Below the pieces are notes generated by a model. It had not been told where the DNA came from. It did no database searches and worked only from the letters and a program-made list of their open reading frames with translations. 64,000 nt of DNA from DT-110 sp030148525 (GTDB lineage: Bacteria; Bacteroidota; Bacteroidia; Chitinophagales; Saprospiraceae): the NCBI GenBank assembly GCA_965227445.1, contig OZ245751.1, positions 4,836,001 through 4,900,000 on the forward strand, given 5' to 3'. Shown here one piece after another: positions 56,399 to 64,000 of this stretch. The position numbers and the translations under genes were made by a program. The number at the start of each line of letters is the position of its first letter. Positions within the stretch are counted from its first letter, which is position 1.

Positions 56399-56448
56399 TG
56401 ACCGAAGCCTGACTTTGACTGACCGAAAAAGGCCCTACATTGACCGAA
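56399..56448 (+). promoter_or_regulatory. Three TGACCGAA direct repeats at exact 21-bp spacing
   Basis: Copies at 56399-56406, 56420-56427 and 56441-56448, the last ending 60 bp before the LytTR response regulator start. LytTR-type DNA-binding domains characteristically bind short direct repeats about two helical turns apart, so these are probable binding sites of the regulator encoded next (autoregulation). Binding is inferred; the repeats are exact. Confidence 0.72.
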
Positions 56449-56508
56449 TGAAATCCCGATAAAACCGTATTTTCGAAATACACGCACCAAACACGTGCGT
56501 AACCTACT

Positions 56509-57237
56509 ATGACCCAGCCAGCTCCTTCTATCCTGATCGTGGAGGATGAAATGATCATCGCCGCGAAAATATCCATGTACCTGACCGACCTGGGGTACGA
56601 AGTAGCCGGCATTCTGCCGCGGGCCGAAGATGTGCTGTCGCACCTGGAAGATAGCCGCCCCGACATCGTTTTGCTGGACATTCAACTGAAGGGTAGCATG
56701 ACGGGCATCGACCTGGCTCACCAGCTCCGCAATGACCACCAGCTACCCGTCGTCTTCCTGACCGCCAACTCCGATGATGCTACTTTTGCGGAAGCAAAAA
56801 AAGCCCGGCCCTACGCTTTCCTCACTAAACCTTTTGATCGCCAGGAACTGGCCCGGGCCCTGGAACTGACCGTCAACCTGATCGATCAACAAGGTGATAC
56901 CGGACAGTCGGAGCCCACCGTACTCACCGATCGTATTTTCGTTTTTTCCGGAGAACGCCGGGTAAAGGTGATGCTGGCCGACGTGCTTTACCTGCAAGCC
57001 GAACGCAATTACTGCCGCATTCATACCGACGGTAAGGATTACCTGCTGTCCATGCCGATGAAAACCCTGGAGGGTAAGCTTCCGCAAAAAGTCTTTCAGC
57101 GCATCCACCGCTCCTACATCGTTAACTTGCAGCAGGTAGATGAAGTGGATGATTCGTCGGTACAGATCGGGGAGCACACCTTACCTATGAGTGCCTCCCA
57201 CCGCGCTGCTTTTATGGAACGCATTCAATCTATTTGA
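56509..57237 (+). CDS. LytTR-family response regulator
   Basis: 242 residues. Receiver domain (about 7-122): ILIVEDE with the acidic pocket, phosphoacceptor Asp57 in IVLLDIQLKG, and LTAN and AFLTKPFD later. LytTR DNA-binding domain (about 143-240): VMLADVLYLQAERNYCRIHT and KVFQRIHRSYIVNLQQVD. The partner histidine kinase starts 1 bp after its stop, so the pair is one operon. Three direct repeats at 56399-56448 are likely targets. Its outputs may include the T9SS surface protein divergently encoded upstream. Confidence 0.95.
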   Translation: MTQPAPSILIVEDEMIIAAKISMYLTDLGYEVAGILPRAEDVLSHLEDSRPDIVLLDIQLKGSMTGIDLAHQLRNDHQLPVVFLTANSDDATFAEAKKARPYAFLTKPFDRQELARALELTVNLIDQQGDTGQSEPTVLTDRIFVFSGERRVKVMLADVLYLQAERNYCRIHTDGKDYLLSMPMKTLEGKLPQKVFQRIHRSYIVNLQQVDEVDDSSVQIGEHTLPMSASHRAAFMERIQSI

Positions 57238-57238
57238 C

Positions 57239-59188
57239 ATGAAAATGCCCATTTGTTTATTGCTCCTCCTGCTCGGAGGGTTCATGTATGGACAAACCGA
57301 TACTCTTACTCTGCAACATATGCCTTTTGACAGCCTGCTGGAAAAAGGTAAACAGCAACTGAGGGAAGCAGCCACTGATCCCGCCTATCCGGAAGTACTG
57401 CAAATTGCGCGCTACGCCCTATCCCTGGCCGGGGAGGCGGACAACCCCACTCAGATGGGCGACGCGTATACGCTACTTGCCAACTGGCACTATTTCAGTA
57501 TAACTTCCAACAATCCCGATTCAGTCTATCAATACAGCCTGAAAGCACTGGAGCAATACCGTCAGACGGATTCCCTGAGTTTGATAGCCAGGGGCAGCAA
57601 ACGCGTGGGGTCGGACCTGGCCGGCATGGGACGCTTTCGCGAAGCAGAGTCTTACCTCTTCGATGCTGCCCGTATATACGAATCCCTCGATGACCAGAAA
57701 GCCCTGGCCAGCACCTACGCCAGCCTAAACTACTTATACCGGGAGTCCCGGAACTGGTCGGAAGCCGTTCGTTACGGCGAACGCTCCCTGGCCATCATCG
57801 AAGCCATTCATCAGGATGAACGCGAACTGATCCAACCGTTACTCGGCCTGATCTTCACCTACCCGGAGGTCGGAAAGGCCGAAATGGGTCTGGAAAAGGC
57901 TGAGCAAGTGGTACAGATCGTCGGCAGTGAATACGACTGGGCCGATAATGTACATATGGCCAATGTACGCTCCTGGCGGGGCGAAGCCCACGTGACCGTA
58001 GGAAATTACGAAAAGGCACTGGCAGATTTTATCTACAGCTGGGAAGTCATTCAAACCATGGTTCCGGAGCCATCGGATGCGGATGGCTGGCGGGGCAACA
58101 TCGGAAATGTCTTACGGCTACAGGGCAAGTACGCCGAAGCCATCCCCCACATCAAAGCCAACCTCCGGCACCATCTGGAAAAGAATATCGACGATTGGAA
58201 ATTAATCGAAGACAACCAATTCTGGCTGGCCGAATGCTATCGCGAAACCGGACCAGCCGACTCGGCTTACTACTATTTGGCGCAAGCCCAACAAAGCCAG
58301 GAAAAAAGACTGACCGAGGAACTGGCCGCCGTGCAAAACGAATTGCGCATCAAGTACGATAGCGATCAGAAAGAGGCCACCCTCAGCAGTCAGCAAGCAA
58401 CCATCCTGCAGCAACGGCGCTCCCAGCTACTAGTCCTGGGCATCGTGGCATTATTAGTAGCCTTGCTCGCTGTCATCTTGTATAATGCCCGCCGTAATCG
58501 ACAGAAAAACCGTCGCCTGGAAGTACTCAACAAAGAGCTGACACACACCAATCACCAGCTCGATCAACGCAACGCCCAGAACGAGGTACTGGTCAAGGAG
58601 ATTCACCACCGCGTGAAGAACAACCTGGAGATCATCTCCAGCCTGCTCGAGCTGCAATCCCGCCAGACACAGGATGAAACGGCCCAACTCGCCATGCTGG
58701 AAAGCCAGGCCCGCGTAAAGTCCATGGGGCTGCTGCACCAGAAATTGTTTCAGAATCAGGAGCAGGTCAGCATCGAAATGCGTGACTACTTCCAAAAACT
58801 CAGTAACAACCTCCTCCAAACCTTCAATGTCAGGGAGCAGGTCGACGTACAGATCGACATGGATCCCATTGAACTGGACATGGACACCGCCATCCCCATC
58901 GGCCTCATGGTCAATGAGCTCATCACCAACTCCCTCAAATACGCCTTCCCCGATCGCCGCAACGGGCGCATTGAACTACGCCTGCAACCAGAGGATTCCG
59001 AGTACCTGGAATTGACCGTTGCCGACAACGGCGTCGGCAAGGAACCAGTCACTGCCCCCAAAGGAACGGGCTTTGGGTCCCAGCTCATCCAGCTCCTGAC
59101 CCAGCAACTCCAGGGCGTGATGCAGGAATCGCACGGGGTCGGAACCAGCGTCACCTTCCGGCTGAAGCGGGTGTTGCATCCGGCGTGA
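57239..59188 (+). CDS. TPR-containing sensor histidine kinase (HisKA_2 type)
   Basis: 649 residues from ATG 57239, which directly follows the regulator stop and starts a signal peptide (MKMPICLLLLLLGGFMYGQ); the longer frame from 57191 overlaps the regulator and is less likely. Periplasmic tetratricopeptide repeats span about 25-370. One transmembrane helix is at about 393-414, followed by a coiled coil. The HisKA_2 dimerisation domain has IHHRVKNNLEIISSLLELQ with phosphoacceptor His457. The HATPase domain has VNELITNSLKYAFP and ADNGVG. It phosphorylates the LytTR regulator. A 70-bp perfect hairpin lies 74 bp after its stop. Confidence 0.93.
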   Translation: MKMPICLLLLLLGGFMYGQTDTLTLQHMPFDSLLEKGKQQLREAATDPAYPEVLQIARYALSLAGEADNPTQMGDAYTLLANWHYFSITSNNPDSVYQYSLKALEQYRQTDSLSLIARGSKRVGSDLAGMGRFREAESYLFDAARIYESLDDQKALASTYASLNYLYRESRNWSEAVRYGERSLAIIEAIHQDERELIQPLLGLIFTYPEVGKAEMGLEKAEQVVQIVGSEYDWADNVHMANVRSWRGEAHVTVGNYEKALADFIYSWEVIQTMVPEPSDADGWRGNIGNVLRLQGKYAEAIPHIKANLRHHLEKNIDDWKLIEDNQFWLAECYRETGPADSAYYYLAQAQQSQEKRLTEELAAVQNELRIKYDSDQKEATLSSQQATILQQRRSQLLVLGIVALLVALLAVILYNARRNRQKNRRLEVLNKELTHTNHQLDQRNAQNEVLVKEIHHRVKNNLEIISSLLELQSRQTQDETAQLAMLESQARVKSMGLLHQKLFQNQEQVSIEMRDYFQKLSNNLLQTFNVREQVDVQIDMDPIELDMDTAIPIGLMVNELITNSLKYAFPDRRNGRIELRLQPEDSEYLELTVADNGVGKEPVTAPKGTGFGSQLIQLLTQQLQGVMQESHGVGTSVTFRLKRVLHPA

Positions 59189-59193
59189 GTGGT

Positions 59194-59525
59194 GCGCGAT
59201 CCTCTAGCGCCGCGGATCAATAATCATTAAAGGCGATCGGTCCTTTGGAGGGCGAACACATTGCGTGCCGTTATACCGCTTCCGAAGTGGTTTGGGAATC
59301 CAAACCACTTCGGAAGCGGTATAACGGCACGCTCGTCAACCTTTCCATTTACGTTTCTACCCATATTCAGCACCTAAAGGGGCTTCTGCAGGGGGTCCCG
59401 TTAGGGACCAGATATGGGTAGAAATTATAATCTGACAAGAAAAAACCGTGCCGTTAGGTACGGAATATAAGATTTCGTTTTCTTCGAAAGAGATAATCTT
59501 GACCCGCGGCGCTACTGGATCGCGC
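59194..59525. repeat. 332-bp element of nested inverted repeats with 27-bp ends
   Basis: Outer ends 59194-59220 and 59499-59525 are inverted copies of each other (24 of 27 match; shared cores GCGCGATCC and TAGCGCCGCGG). Inside lie a perfect 33-bp-arm hairpin (59263-59332), 13-bp arms TTTCTACCCATAT/ATATGGGTAGAAA (59354-59366, 59412-59424) enclosing GGTCCC-GTTA-GGGACC (59394-59409), and CCGTGCC-GTTA-GGTACGG (59446-59463). The word GTGCCGTTA recurs in the hairpin arms and the last stem. No coding frame is credible. Confidence 0.72.
59263..59332. terminator. Perfect 70-bp hairpin downstream of the kinase operon
   Basis: Two 33-bp arms match without a mismatch around the 4-nt loop GAAT (59296-59299). 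It lies 74 bp after the histidine kinase stop and could end its transcript, although no T-run follows. Such long perfect arms are more typical of a mobile or regulatory palindrome, so the terminator label is tentative. Confidence 0.55.
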
Positions 59526-59526
59526 T

Positions 59527-59729
59527 GAGTTTCTTGTTTTCAGCTCCTTTGTCTTCTTGCTATGCTCTAATCTGCGTCGAGCATCGGGCATCGAGCGTCG
59601 CCCTTCTTCGGCGGGAGGGGAGACGGAAGGGACTGTAAGAGCGCGGAGACTGGAGGGATTGGCTTTGCTCTTGGTTTCCTGGCTTTGAAGTATAATCTTC
59701 TTGCATTGCCCTAAATTGCGTCGGGCATC
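59527..59729. repeat. Two diverged copies of a dispersed intergenic repeat
   Basis: 59627-59729 is a copy of 45198-45300 (shared CTTGCATTGCCCTAAATTG and GAGACTGGAGGG). 59527-59600 looks like an older, more diverged copy of the same unit (TTTCTTG, CTTCTTGC-ATGCTCTAATCTGCGTC). Minus-strand frames over it are repeat shadows, not genes. Confidence 0.6.
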
Positions 59730-59764
59730 AGGCACCTAAGGACCAAAGAAGGTAACCTTGAACC

Positions 59765-61546
59765 TTATATCCCCTTCAACCATGTCCGGACCGCTTTGCG
59801 ACCTTTCGCATCCGTAAACTCCACGAAATACAACTGCTGCTCCAGGGCTTCTACCTGTAAGCGGGCCGGAGAATTCCGGATCCATCCCTGGTGGTGTACA
59901 CGCCCCAAAGCATCCAGCACGCGTACACGCAAGGTGGCAGGATGATCATGCCGGACGTTCAGCTCGGCATTACCCGGATTGGGAAACAAGGCAATGTCTG
60001 CCCGTAGGGTCTTCGCTTCATGGGTGTCGGTTGAAATATTCAACTCAGGGTCGACCTCTATCACTCCTCCGGTCGTCATCCCCTCCGAAATAGCATACAA
60101 TTGCCCGGGCTCCAGATCGTAGAGTCGGTCCTGATGCCCCGTAGGCCAGGTAATAATCAGGGAGTCGACGCGGTTGTATGTACCCAGGCCAATGATCTCC
60201 GTCTCCGAATTTTGGGCCATAAACCCAATCCCACAGTGGGTGAACCGCTGTTGATACTGGCCCTGGGTGTAGGCTTCGATGCGAGCCCCTATAGCATCGC
60301 GATTACTCAGTACCCCCCGAAGCTTCACCTTTATCCAGTTGTTACCTGAGGGAGATTCATTCATCCAGACCTGGTGTTGGTAGGGTGGATTGTTGATCAC
60401 AACAATATCCGGAAAACCGTTTTGATCCAGATCACCGATCGCATTGCAAAAACTGCGGGTCGTATCTCCTTCCATACCGGCATCCTCGGGTACCGAAAAA
60501 GTCCCGTCGCCATTATTGTGGTACAGTTCGGCTGAGACGGCATCGCTGCCATCTACCGATCCGCTTACGTACAGGTCGAGGTAACCGTCGTTGTCGGCAT
60601 CCAGGAAGTTGGCCCCCCAGCTGTTTTCATAAAAGCCAGTACCGGATGCCCCCCCAACCTCCTCGAAGACGGGGTAGCGGGTATTACCCACCGAACCGGG
60701 ATTGCGCAGCAGCGCATTACCGATCGGGGTGTTCGTGATGTACACATCCTGCCAGCCGTTATTATCGTAATCCCCGACCGCCACGCACATGGCATTCATG
60801 CGCTGGTCGGCATTGGAGGCTTCGCTGACATCCCAAAAAGTACCATTGCCATTGTTGAGCAGTAAGGTGTTGAAGGTAAGTTTATCCGCTGCAGTATAAA
60901 TGTCGGGCCATTTATCGTTATTGACATCCATGAATGCGGAACAAAAAGGGATTTTGCCGGGGTCCAGCGTTCCTGAGGAAACAGTTACATCAGTAAATGT
61001 CCCATCCCCGTTATTACGGAATAAGTGATTGCGACTCTGGGCGATAAAAAAATTATGGTCGATGGTGTAAAAATCCAACCACCCATCGCGATTGTAATCG
61101 GCCCAACAGGTGCCATAGGAGAAAAAGGCCTCCATGGGTAATCCTGCCTCCCCGGTCACATCTACCAACTTCAGATCACCCTGGTTTTGATAAAGCCGAC
61201 TGATGCCCTCGAAGGTGGAAACATGCAGATCTTTGTCCCCATCGTTATCGTAATCCACCCACAACACTTGTTTGGCTTCCCCCTGGTGGTCCACGAGATC
61301 CGGCATTCGCACAAATCCATTACCCGTGTTTCGGAAAAAGGCAATGGGCTTTCCGGGTTGGGTTCCGATAGTCACATCATCCAAGCCATCACCGTCGAAA
61401 TCGACCATACTGATACCGTTGCCAATGCTGGCCTCCGTTTTGACTTCATCAATACCCAGGGTATCGGCCGATTCAGTAAAATACAATTGTCCGTACACCA
61501 TCTGCGACAGCAGAAGAGTACTCACTACTCCGAACATTTTTTTCAT
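59765..61546 (-). CDS. FG-GAP/VCBS repeat protein with ASPIC/UnbV and T9SS domains
   Basis: 593 residues. The signal peptide ends QMVYGQ. A seven-bladed integrin-like propeller (about 40-400) carries repeated Ca-binding loops (VDFDGDGLDDVTIG, VDYDNDGDKDLHV, ADYNRDGWLDFY, GDLDQNGFPDIVV). It is followed by an ASPIC/UnbV segment (about 410-490, NWIKVKLRGVLSNRDAIGARIEA) and a T9SS sorting domain (ALFPNPGNAELNV to the end). Related secreted proteins accompany glycan-degradation loci in Bacteroidota; the function is unknown, perhaps glycan binding or a CRTAC1-like role. It shares strand and orientation with the sulfatase and GH2 genes. Confidence 0.88.
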   Translation of the reverse strand: MKKMFGVVSTLLLSQMVYGQLYFTESADTLGIDEVKTEASIGNGISMVDFDGDGLDDVTIGTQPGKPIAFFRNTGNGFVRMPDLVDHQGEAKQVLWVDYDNDGDKDLHVSTFEGISRLYQNQGDLKLVDVTGEAGLPMEAFFSYGTCWADYNRDGWLDFYTIDHNFFIAQSRNHLFRNNGDGTFTDVTVSSGTLDPGKIPFCSAFMDVNNDKWPDIYTAADKLTFNTLLLNNGNGTFWDVSEASNADQRMNAMCVAVGDYDNNGWQDVYITNTPIGNALLRNPGSVGNTRYPVFEEVGGASGTGFYENSWGANFLDADNDGYLDLYVSGSVDGSDAVSAELYHNNGDGTFSVPEDAGMEGDTTRSFCNAIGDLDQNGFPDIVVINNPPYQHQVWMNESPSGNNWIKVKLRGVLSNRDAIGARIEAYTQGQYQQRFTHCGIGFMAQNSETEIIGLGTYNRVDSLIITWPTGHQDRLYDLEPGQLYAISEGMTTGGVIEVDPELNISTDTHEAKTLRADIALFPNPGNAELNVRHDHPATLRVRVLDALGRVHHQGWIRNSPARLQVEALEQQLYFVEFTDAKGRKAVRTWLKGI

Positions 61547-61869
61547 ACTAATCCTATGTGTTTACCTTATTGTTTTCGTATTCATCCTGTAAAGGGGCTC
61601 CGGTGCACCGCTACCTGGGGTTAAATACTGCCAGTTGCATACTTGTTTTTGAGAAACGAAAGCTCCGGCACGAAAGGCGGAAAATAATCATGAACCGGCG
61701 ACGAGAATCACTAGTCGGGGAATAGGCTACCCTAAACTTACAGAATAGTACGAATACAAAGGAGCTTCCCGGCGGAAAAGCAAGGGCTATACCATTTCTT
61801 TATCTGCCGGTTTTACAATTGCAAAAAACCGGCACCCCCTCAGTTATCTGATCCCTGTTTTCCGATCTA
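61547..61869. repeat. 323-bp gap containing one clear hairpin
   Basis: 61805-61814 (TGCCGGTTTT) pairs perfectly with 61825-61834 (AAAACCGGCA), 36 bp past the stop of the minus-strand sulfatase and so a candidate terminator for it, though without a trailing T-run on that strand. Nothing else gene-like is seen; the remainder is the probable promoter region of the FG-GAP gene. Confidence 0.5.
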
Positions 61870-63741
61870 CTAATGGGAGTTCTGCAGATATTCAAACCGA
61901 TGTATAAAGGGCTTTTGTAGTCCCTCTATCCACTCGGCCGGAAAAAGGGTGTCATCAATATCAAAGGAATATCCGTGTCCATTTTGCAAGAGGGTCACGG
62001 TATTCATGATCAGGTTAGCCTCGGCTTGTGATTCGGCCTGGCGCAGTACATCCAGGATACCTGGTTCCGGATCTATTTGCCCGGTCAGTCCCAGAAATTC
62101 CAATGCCCGGGTCCGTACCAAATTCTCCGGATCATCCTTGGCCAGTTGTTTTGCCTTTCGGAAAAAGACAGACGCCTCCTCCCCGAAAGCACTGCATACG
62201 ATCAATCCCCAGTAGCGCTTCCATGGATTCGGATCGTTCAATGCCCGCTGAATGCCCTTTTTTGCGGAAGCAAAAGGAAGCAACTCCAGATCGGCAATGG
62301 TCTGCAGCTCCGTCAGTAGTTCCTGATGTTCGTTCCCAAAGGCAACCGGGTTATCAAGGCCCGCCTCCAACAAATACGGCTCGGGAAAAAAGCTTAAATC
62401 GTTGACCTCCGCCAGCTTCGCCCGGTACGTTTCCCGCATAGCATGCAGGGTACCGCGGTAAGCCGGATCATCAGACAAATTGTCGACCTCGTATGGGTCT
62501 GTTGTAATATCGAACAACTGTTCCGCCGCTCGTGGCCGAAAGAATTGGGTTTGCTGCTCATTGAGTTCTCCGGCACGGTAGAGGCTGTCCCACTCCTGGT
62601 ACAGCAGCATCCGGTAACGGTAGAAGTTGTAGAGGCCATCGTAGTTAAAGGGCTGATAGTTGCGAATGTATTTGAAGCGCCCCATCCGCAGACTGCGAAC
62701 GAGATCAACTTTCTCATCGAAGCGGTCAGCGTATCCGAAGGTAGTGTTGCGGTGCTGTAGATCTTCCCGGGTCAGGCTTTCGCCAAAAAAGGCCCGGCCG
62801 TCCATCTGCACGGGCACCTCAATCCCGGCCATTGCGAGAACAGTCGGCCCGAAATCGACAAAACTGACAAAAGGCTCCGCTCGTGATCCCGGAGGATAGG
62901 GCGACAAATGAGCCCACTTTTCCGGGACATAAACTACCAGAGGTACGTGCAGACCACTCTCGTAGACATAGCCTTTGCTGCGGGGTAACACACCTCCGTG
63001 ATCCCCGAAAAAAAAGATGATGGTATCGTCCATCAAGCCATCCTCTTCCAGTTGATCGAGCAAGACTCCGATTTGTTGATCCACCTCCCGGTGCAGATCC
63101 AGGTATTTCGCGTAGGTGTACCGGCTTACCTCCGTATCGGGATGGTAGGGGAAAGGGGTGATGGTTGCCGGATCAGTTTCGGTAGGTTGCTCCTCCATCT
63201 GTTTACGGCTGAAATGCAGCTTCCCCTCGTGGGTAAGGCCGAAATTCTGTACGTGGAAGAAGGGTACCCCCGGAGGCCGATTGCGATAGCTCGCCCGGCG
63301 CGACGAGGCATCCCATACGCCATCCGACTTGATCAGATTGTAATCCTCTTTATTGTTATTGGTCGTGTAATAGCCCGCCTGCCGTAGGTAATAGGGAAAC
63401 ATCTGCATCCCTTCCGGCATGGGTGCCTGATCAACTCCCCGGTGGTATTGAGCCCCTGTCCTGGGTGCGTAGCAACCCGAAATAAGCGTACTGCGAGCCA
63501 CCGAGCAAACCGGCGCATTGGAAAAAGCATGCTCAAAGGTCACCCCCCGTTGAGCCAATCGCTCGATATTCGGCATGGCCGCTCCCGTCTCCCGGTAGAG
63601 CCTCAGGTAATCGATGGAGTTATCCTCCGTAGTGATCCAAACGATATTAGGGCGCTCAGACTCAAAAAAAGATTGGTTGTGCTCGGGCATTCCTGCCAGG
63701 GCAACAACCAACCATATATAAACAAGATAAAATAAGGACAT
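61870..63741 (-). CDS. Sulfatase with variant active-site motif and HEAT-like tail
   Basis: 623 residues. Signal peptide ends LVVALAG, without a lipobox. The sulfatase core begins NIVWITTEDNS. The formylglycine motif reads CSVARSTLISG (Cys79, Arg83), with valine where proline or alanine usually stands, a variant seen in one Bacteroidota sulfatase group. FFFGDHGGVLPRSKG supplies metal ligands. After about residue 470 a helical HEAT-like region follows (NPWKRYWGLIVCSAFG, RTRALEFLGLTG). Encoded 17 bp after the GH2 fragment on the same strand, so sulfatase and galactosidase-type enzyme probably act on the same sulfated glycan. Confidence 0.9.
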   Translation of the reverse strand: MSLFYLVYIWLVVALAGMPEHNQSFFESERPNIVWITTEDNSIDYLRLYRETGAAMPNIERLAQRGVTFEHAFSNAPVCSVARSTLISGCYAPRTGAQYHRGVDQAPMPEGMQMFPYYLRQAGYYTTNNNKEDYNLIKSDGVWDASSRRASYRNRPPGVPFFHVQNFGLTHEGKLHFSRKQMEEQPTETDPATITPFPYHPDTEVSRYTYAKYLDLHREVDQQIGVLLDQLEEDGLMDDTIIFFFGDHGGVLPRSKGYVYESGLHVPLVVYVPEKWAHLSPYPPGSRAEPFVSFVDFGPTVLAMAGIEVPVQMDGRAFFGESLTREDLQHRNTTFGYADRFDEKVDLVRSLRMGRFKYIRNYQPFNYDGLYNFYRYRMLLYQEWDSLYRAGELNEQQTQFFRPRAAEQLFDITTDPYEVDNLSDDPAYRGTLHAMRETYRAKLAEVNDLSFFPEPYLLEAGLDNPVAFGNEHQELLTELQTIADLELLPFASAKKGIQRALNDPNPWKRYWGLIVCSAFGEEASVFFRKAKQLAKDDPENLVRTRALEFLGLTGQIDPEPGILDVLRQAESQAEANLIMNTVTLLQNGHGYSFDIDDTLFPAEWIEGLQKPFIHRFEYLQNSH

Positions 63742-63758
63742 ATTGGTTCTTTTCGGGA

Positions 63759-64000
63759 TCAGCCTCCTCCCGCCTGACGGGGAACAGTAGTCCGCAATGG
63801 CTTGATGATAAATCCGTAGGAATAGCTACCCGGCTTGATCATGTACTCTTCGTGTGGCGTAGCTCCCCAACTGTTATCACCGCCTACCCCCATTTGCATA
63901 AAATCGATATTGAGATTGACGAGTGGACGCACGGGCACATCGTAGGTGTGGCGTTGCAGCTTCTGATTTCCCGCATCAAAATCACTATTCAACTGATGGT
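63759..64000 (-). CDS. GH2 beta-galactosidase-type enzyme, C-terminal fragment
   Basis: The minus-strand frame enters from the right window edge and stops at TGA 63761-63759. The residues (TYDVPVRPLVNLNIDFMQMG, then VGGDNSWGATPHEEYMI, then SYSYGFIIKPL) match the last domain of LacZ-like GH2 enzymes, where the GGDNSWG loop is highly conserved. The catalytic domain lies outside the window; a TTG at 63992 is an internal codon, not a start. Forms an operon with the sulfatase 17 bp downstream. Confidence 0.88.
   Translation of the reverse strand, partial: HQLNSDFDAGNQKLQRHTYDVPVRPLVNLNIDFMQMGVGGDNSWGATPHEEYMIKPGSYSYGFIIKPLRTTVPRQAGGG

Noticed and set aside
1..64000. tRNA, rRNA and riboswitch genes
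   Set aside because: No cloverleaf-like set of stems with a CCA end, no rRNA landmark and no known riboswitch core was recognised by eye; a tRNAscan or Rfam run would be decisive.

Overview
The window reads as chromosomal DNA of a marine polysaccharide-degrading Bacteroidota. Supporting signs are a SusC/SusD pair, an ECF sigma/FecR/TonB-receptor cascade, several proteins with a type IX secretion (T9SS) C-terminal sorting domain, many lipoproteins, sparse Shine-Dalgarno sequences and roughly half G+C. A Saprospiria/Lewinella-like host is my inference from gene style; no rRNA or other taxonomic marker is present.

Layout. 1-4710: sulfatase end, lipoprotein aldose 1-epimerase and two lipoprotein sulfatases (+). 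4845-10076: sigma factor, FecR, TonB-dependent receptor and DUF4249 lipoprotein (-). 10317-13839: YihY-type membrane protein, a secreted beta-helix protein, a small membrane protein and a TetR regulator. 14138-25459: SusC/SusD preceded by three operator-like palindromes spaced exactly 46 bp, then a PHP phosphoesterase, a peroxiredoxin/thioredoxin/small-protein operon and two GH29 alpha-L-fucosidases. 25745-28609: a membrane one-component regulator (propeller, Y_Y_Y, LuxR-type HTH) divergent from the main cluster. 28854-45127: a laminarin (beta-1,3/1,6-glucan) cluster on the + strand. 45742-47519: small cytochrome c, DUF1772 protein, NmrA-like reductase. 47794-56106: two T9SS-sorted surface proteins and a HipA remnant. 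56509-59188: LytTR response regulator and histidine kinase with phased direct repeats upstream. 59765-64000: FG-GAP/ASPIC T9SS protein, sulfatase and the end of a GH2 enzyme (-).

How the glucan genes could work together (inference). A repeat-bearing surface lipoprotein binds glucan and a lipoprotein GH16 cuts the beta-1,3 backbone. Lipoprotein GH17 and GH30 act on backbone and beta-1,6 branches. An MFS symporter with a GH17 domain fused to its cytosolic end imports oligosaccharides. A free cytosolic GH17 and a roughly 1145-aa GH149-like phosphorylase finish them, the latter yielding glucose-1-phosphate. This run has no SusC/SusD of its own. It opens instead with a glycosidase fused to what looks like an outer-membrane beta-barrel, so transporter-hydrolase fusions may occur at both membranes. 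That is the most interesting feature of the window.

The non-coding DNA is unusually rich in structure: a 161-bp MITE-like element inserted exactly at the GH16 stop codon with an identical truncated copy 14.6 kb away, long perfect palindromes, 7-bp-period tandem repeats at gene 3' ends, and a recurring GNRA-capped mini-hairpin word. No tRNA, rRNA or CRISPR array was recognised.
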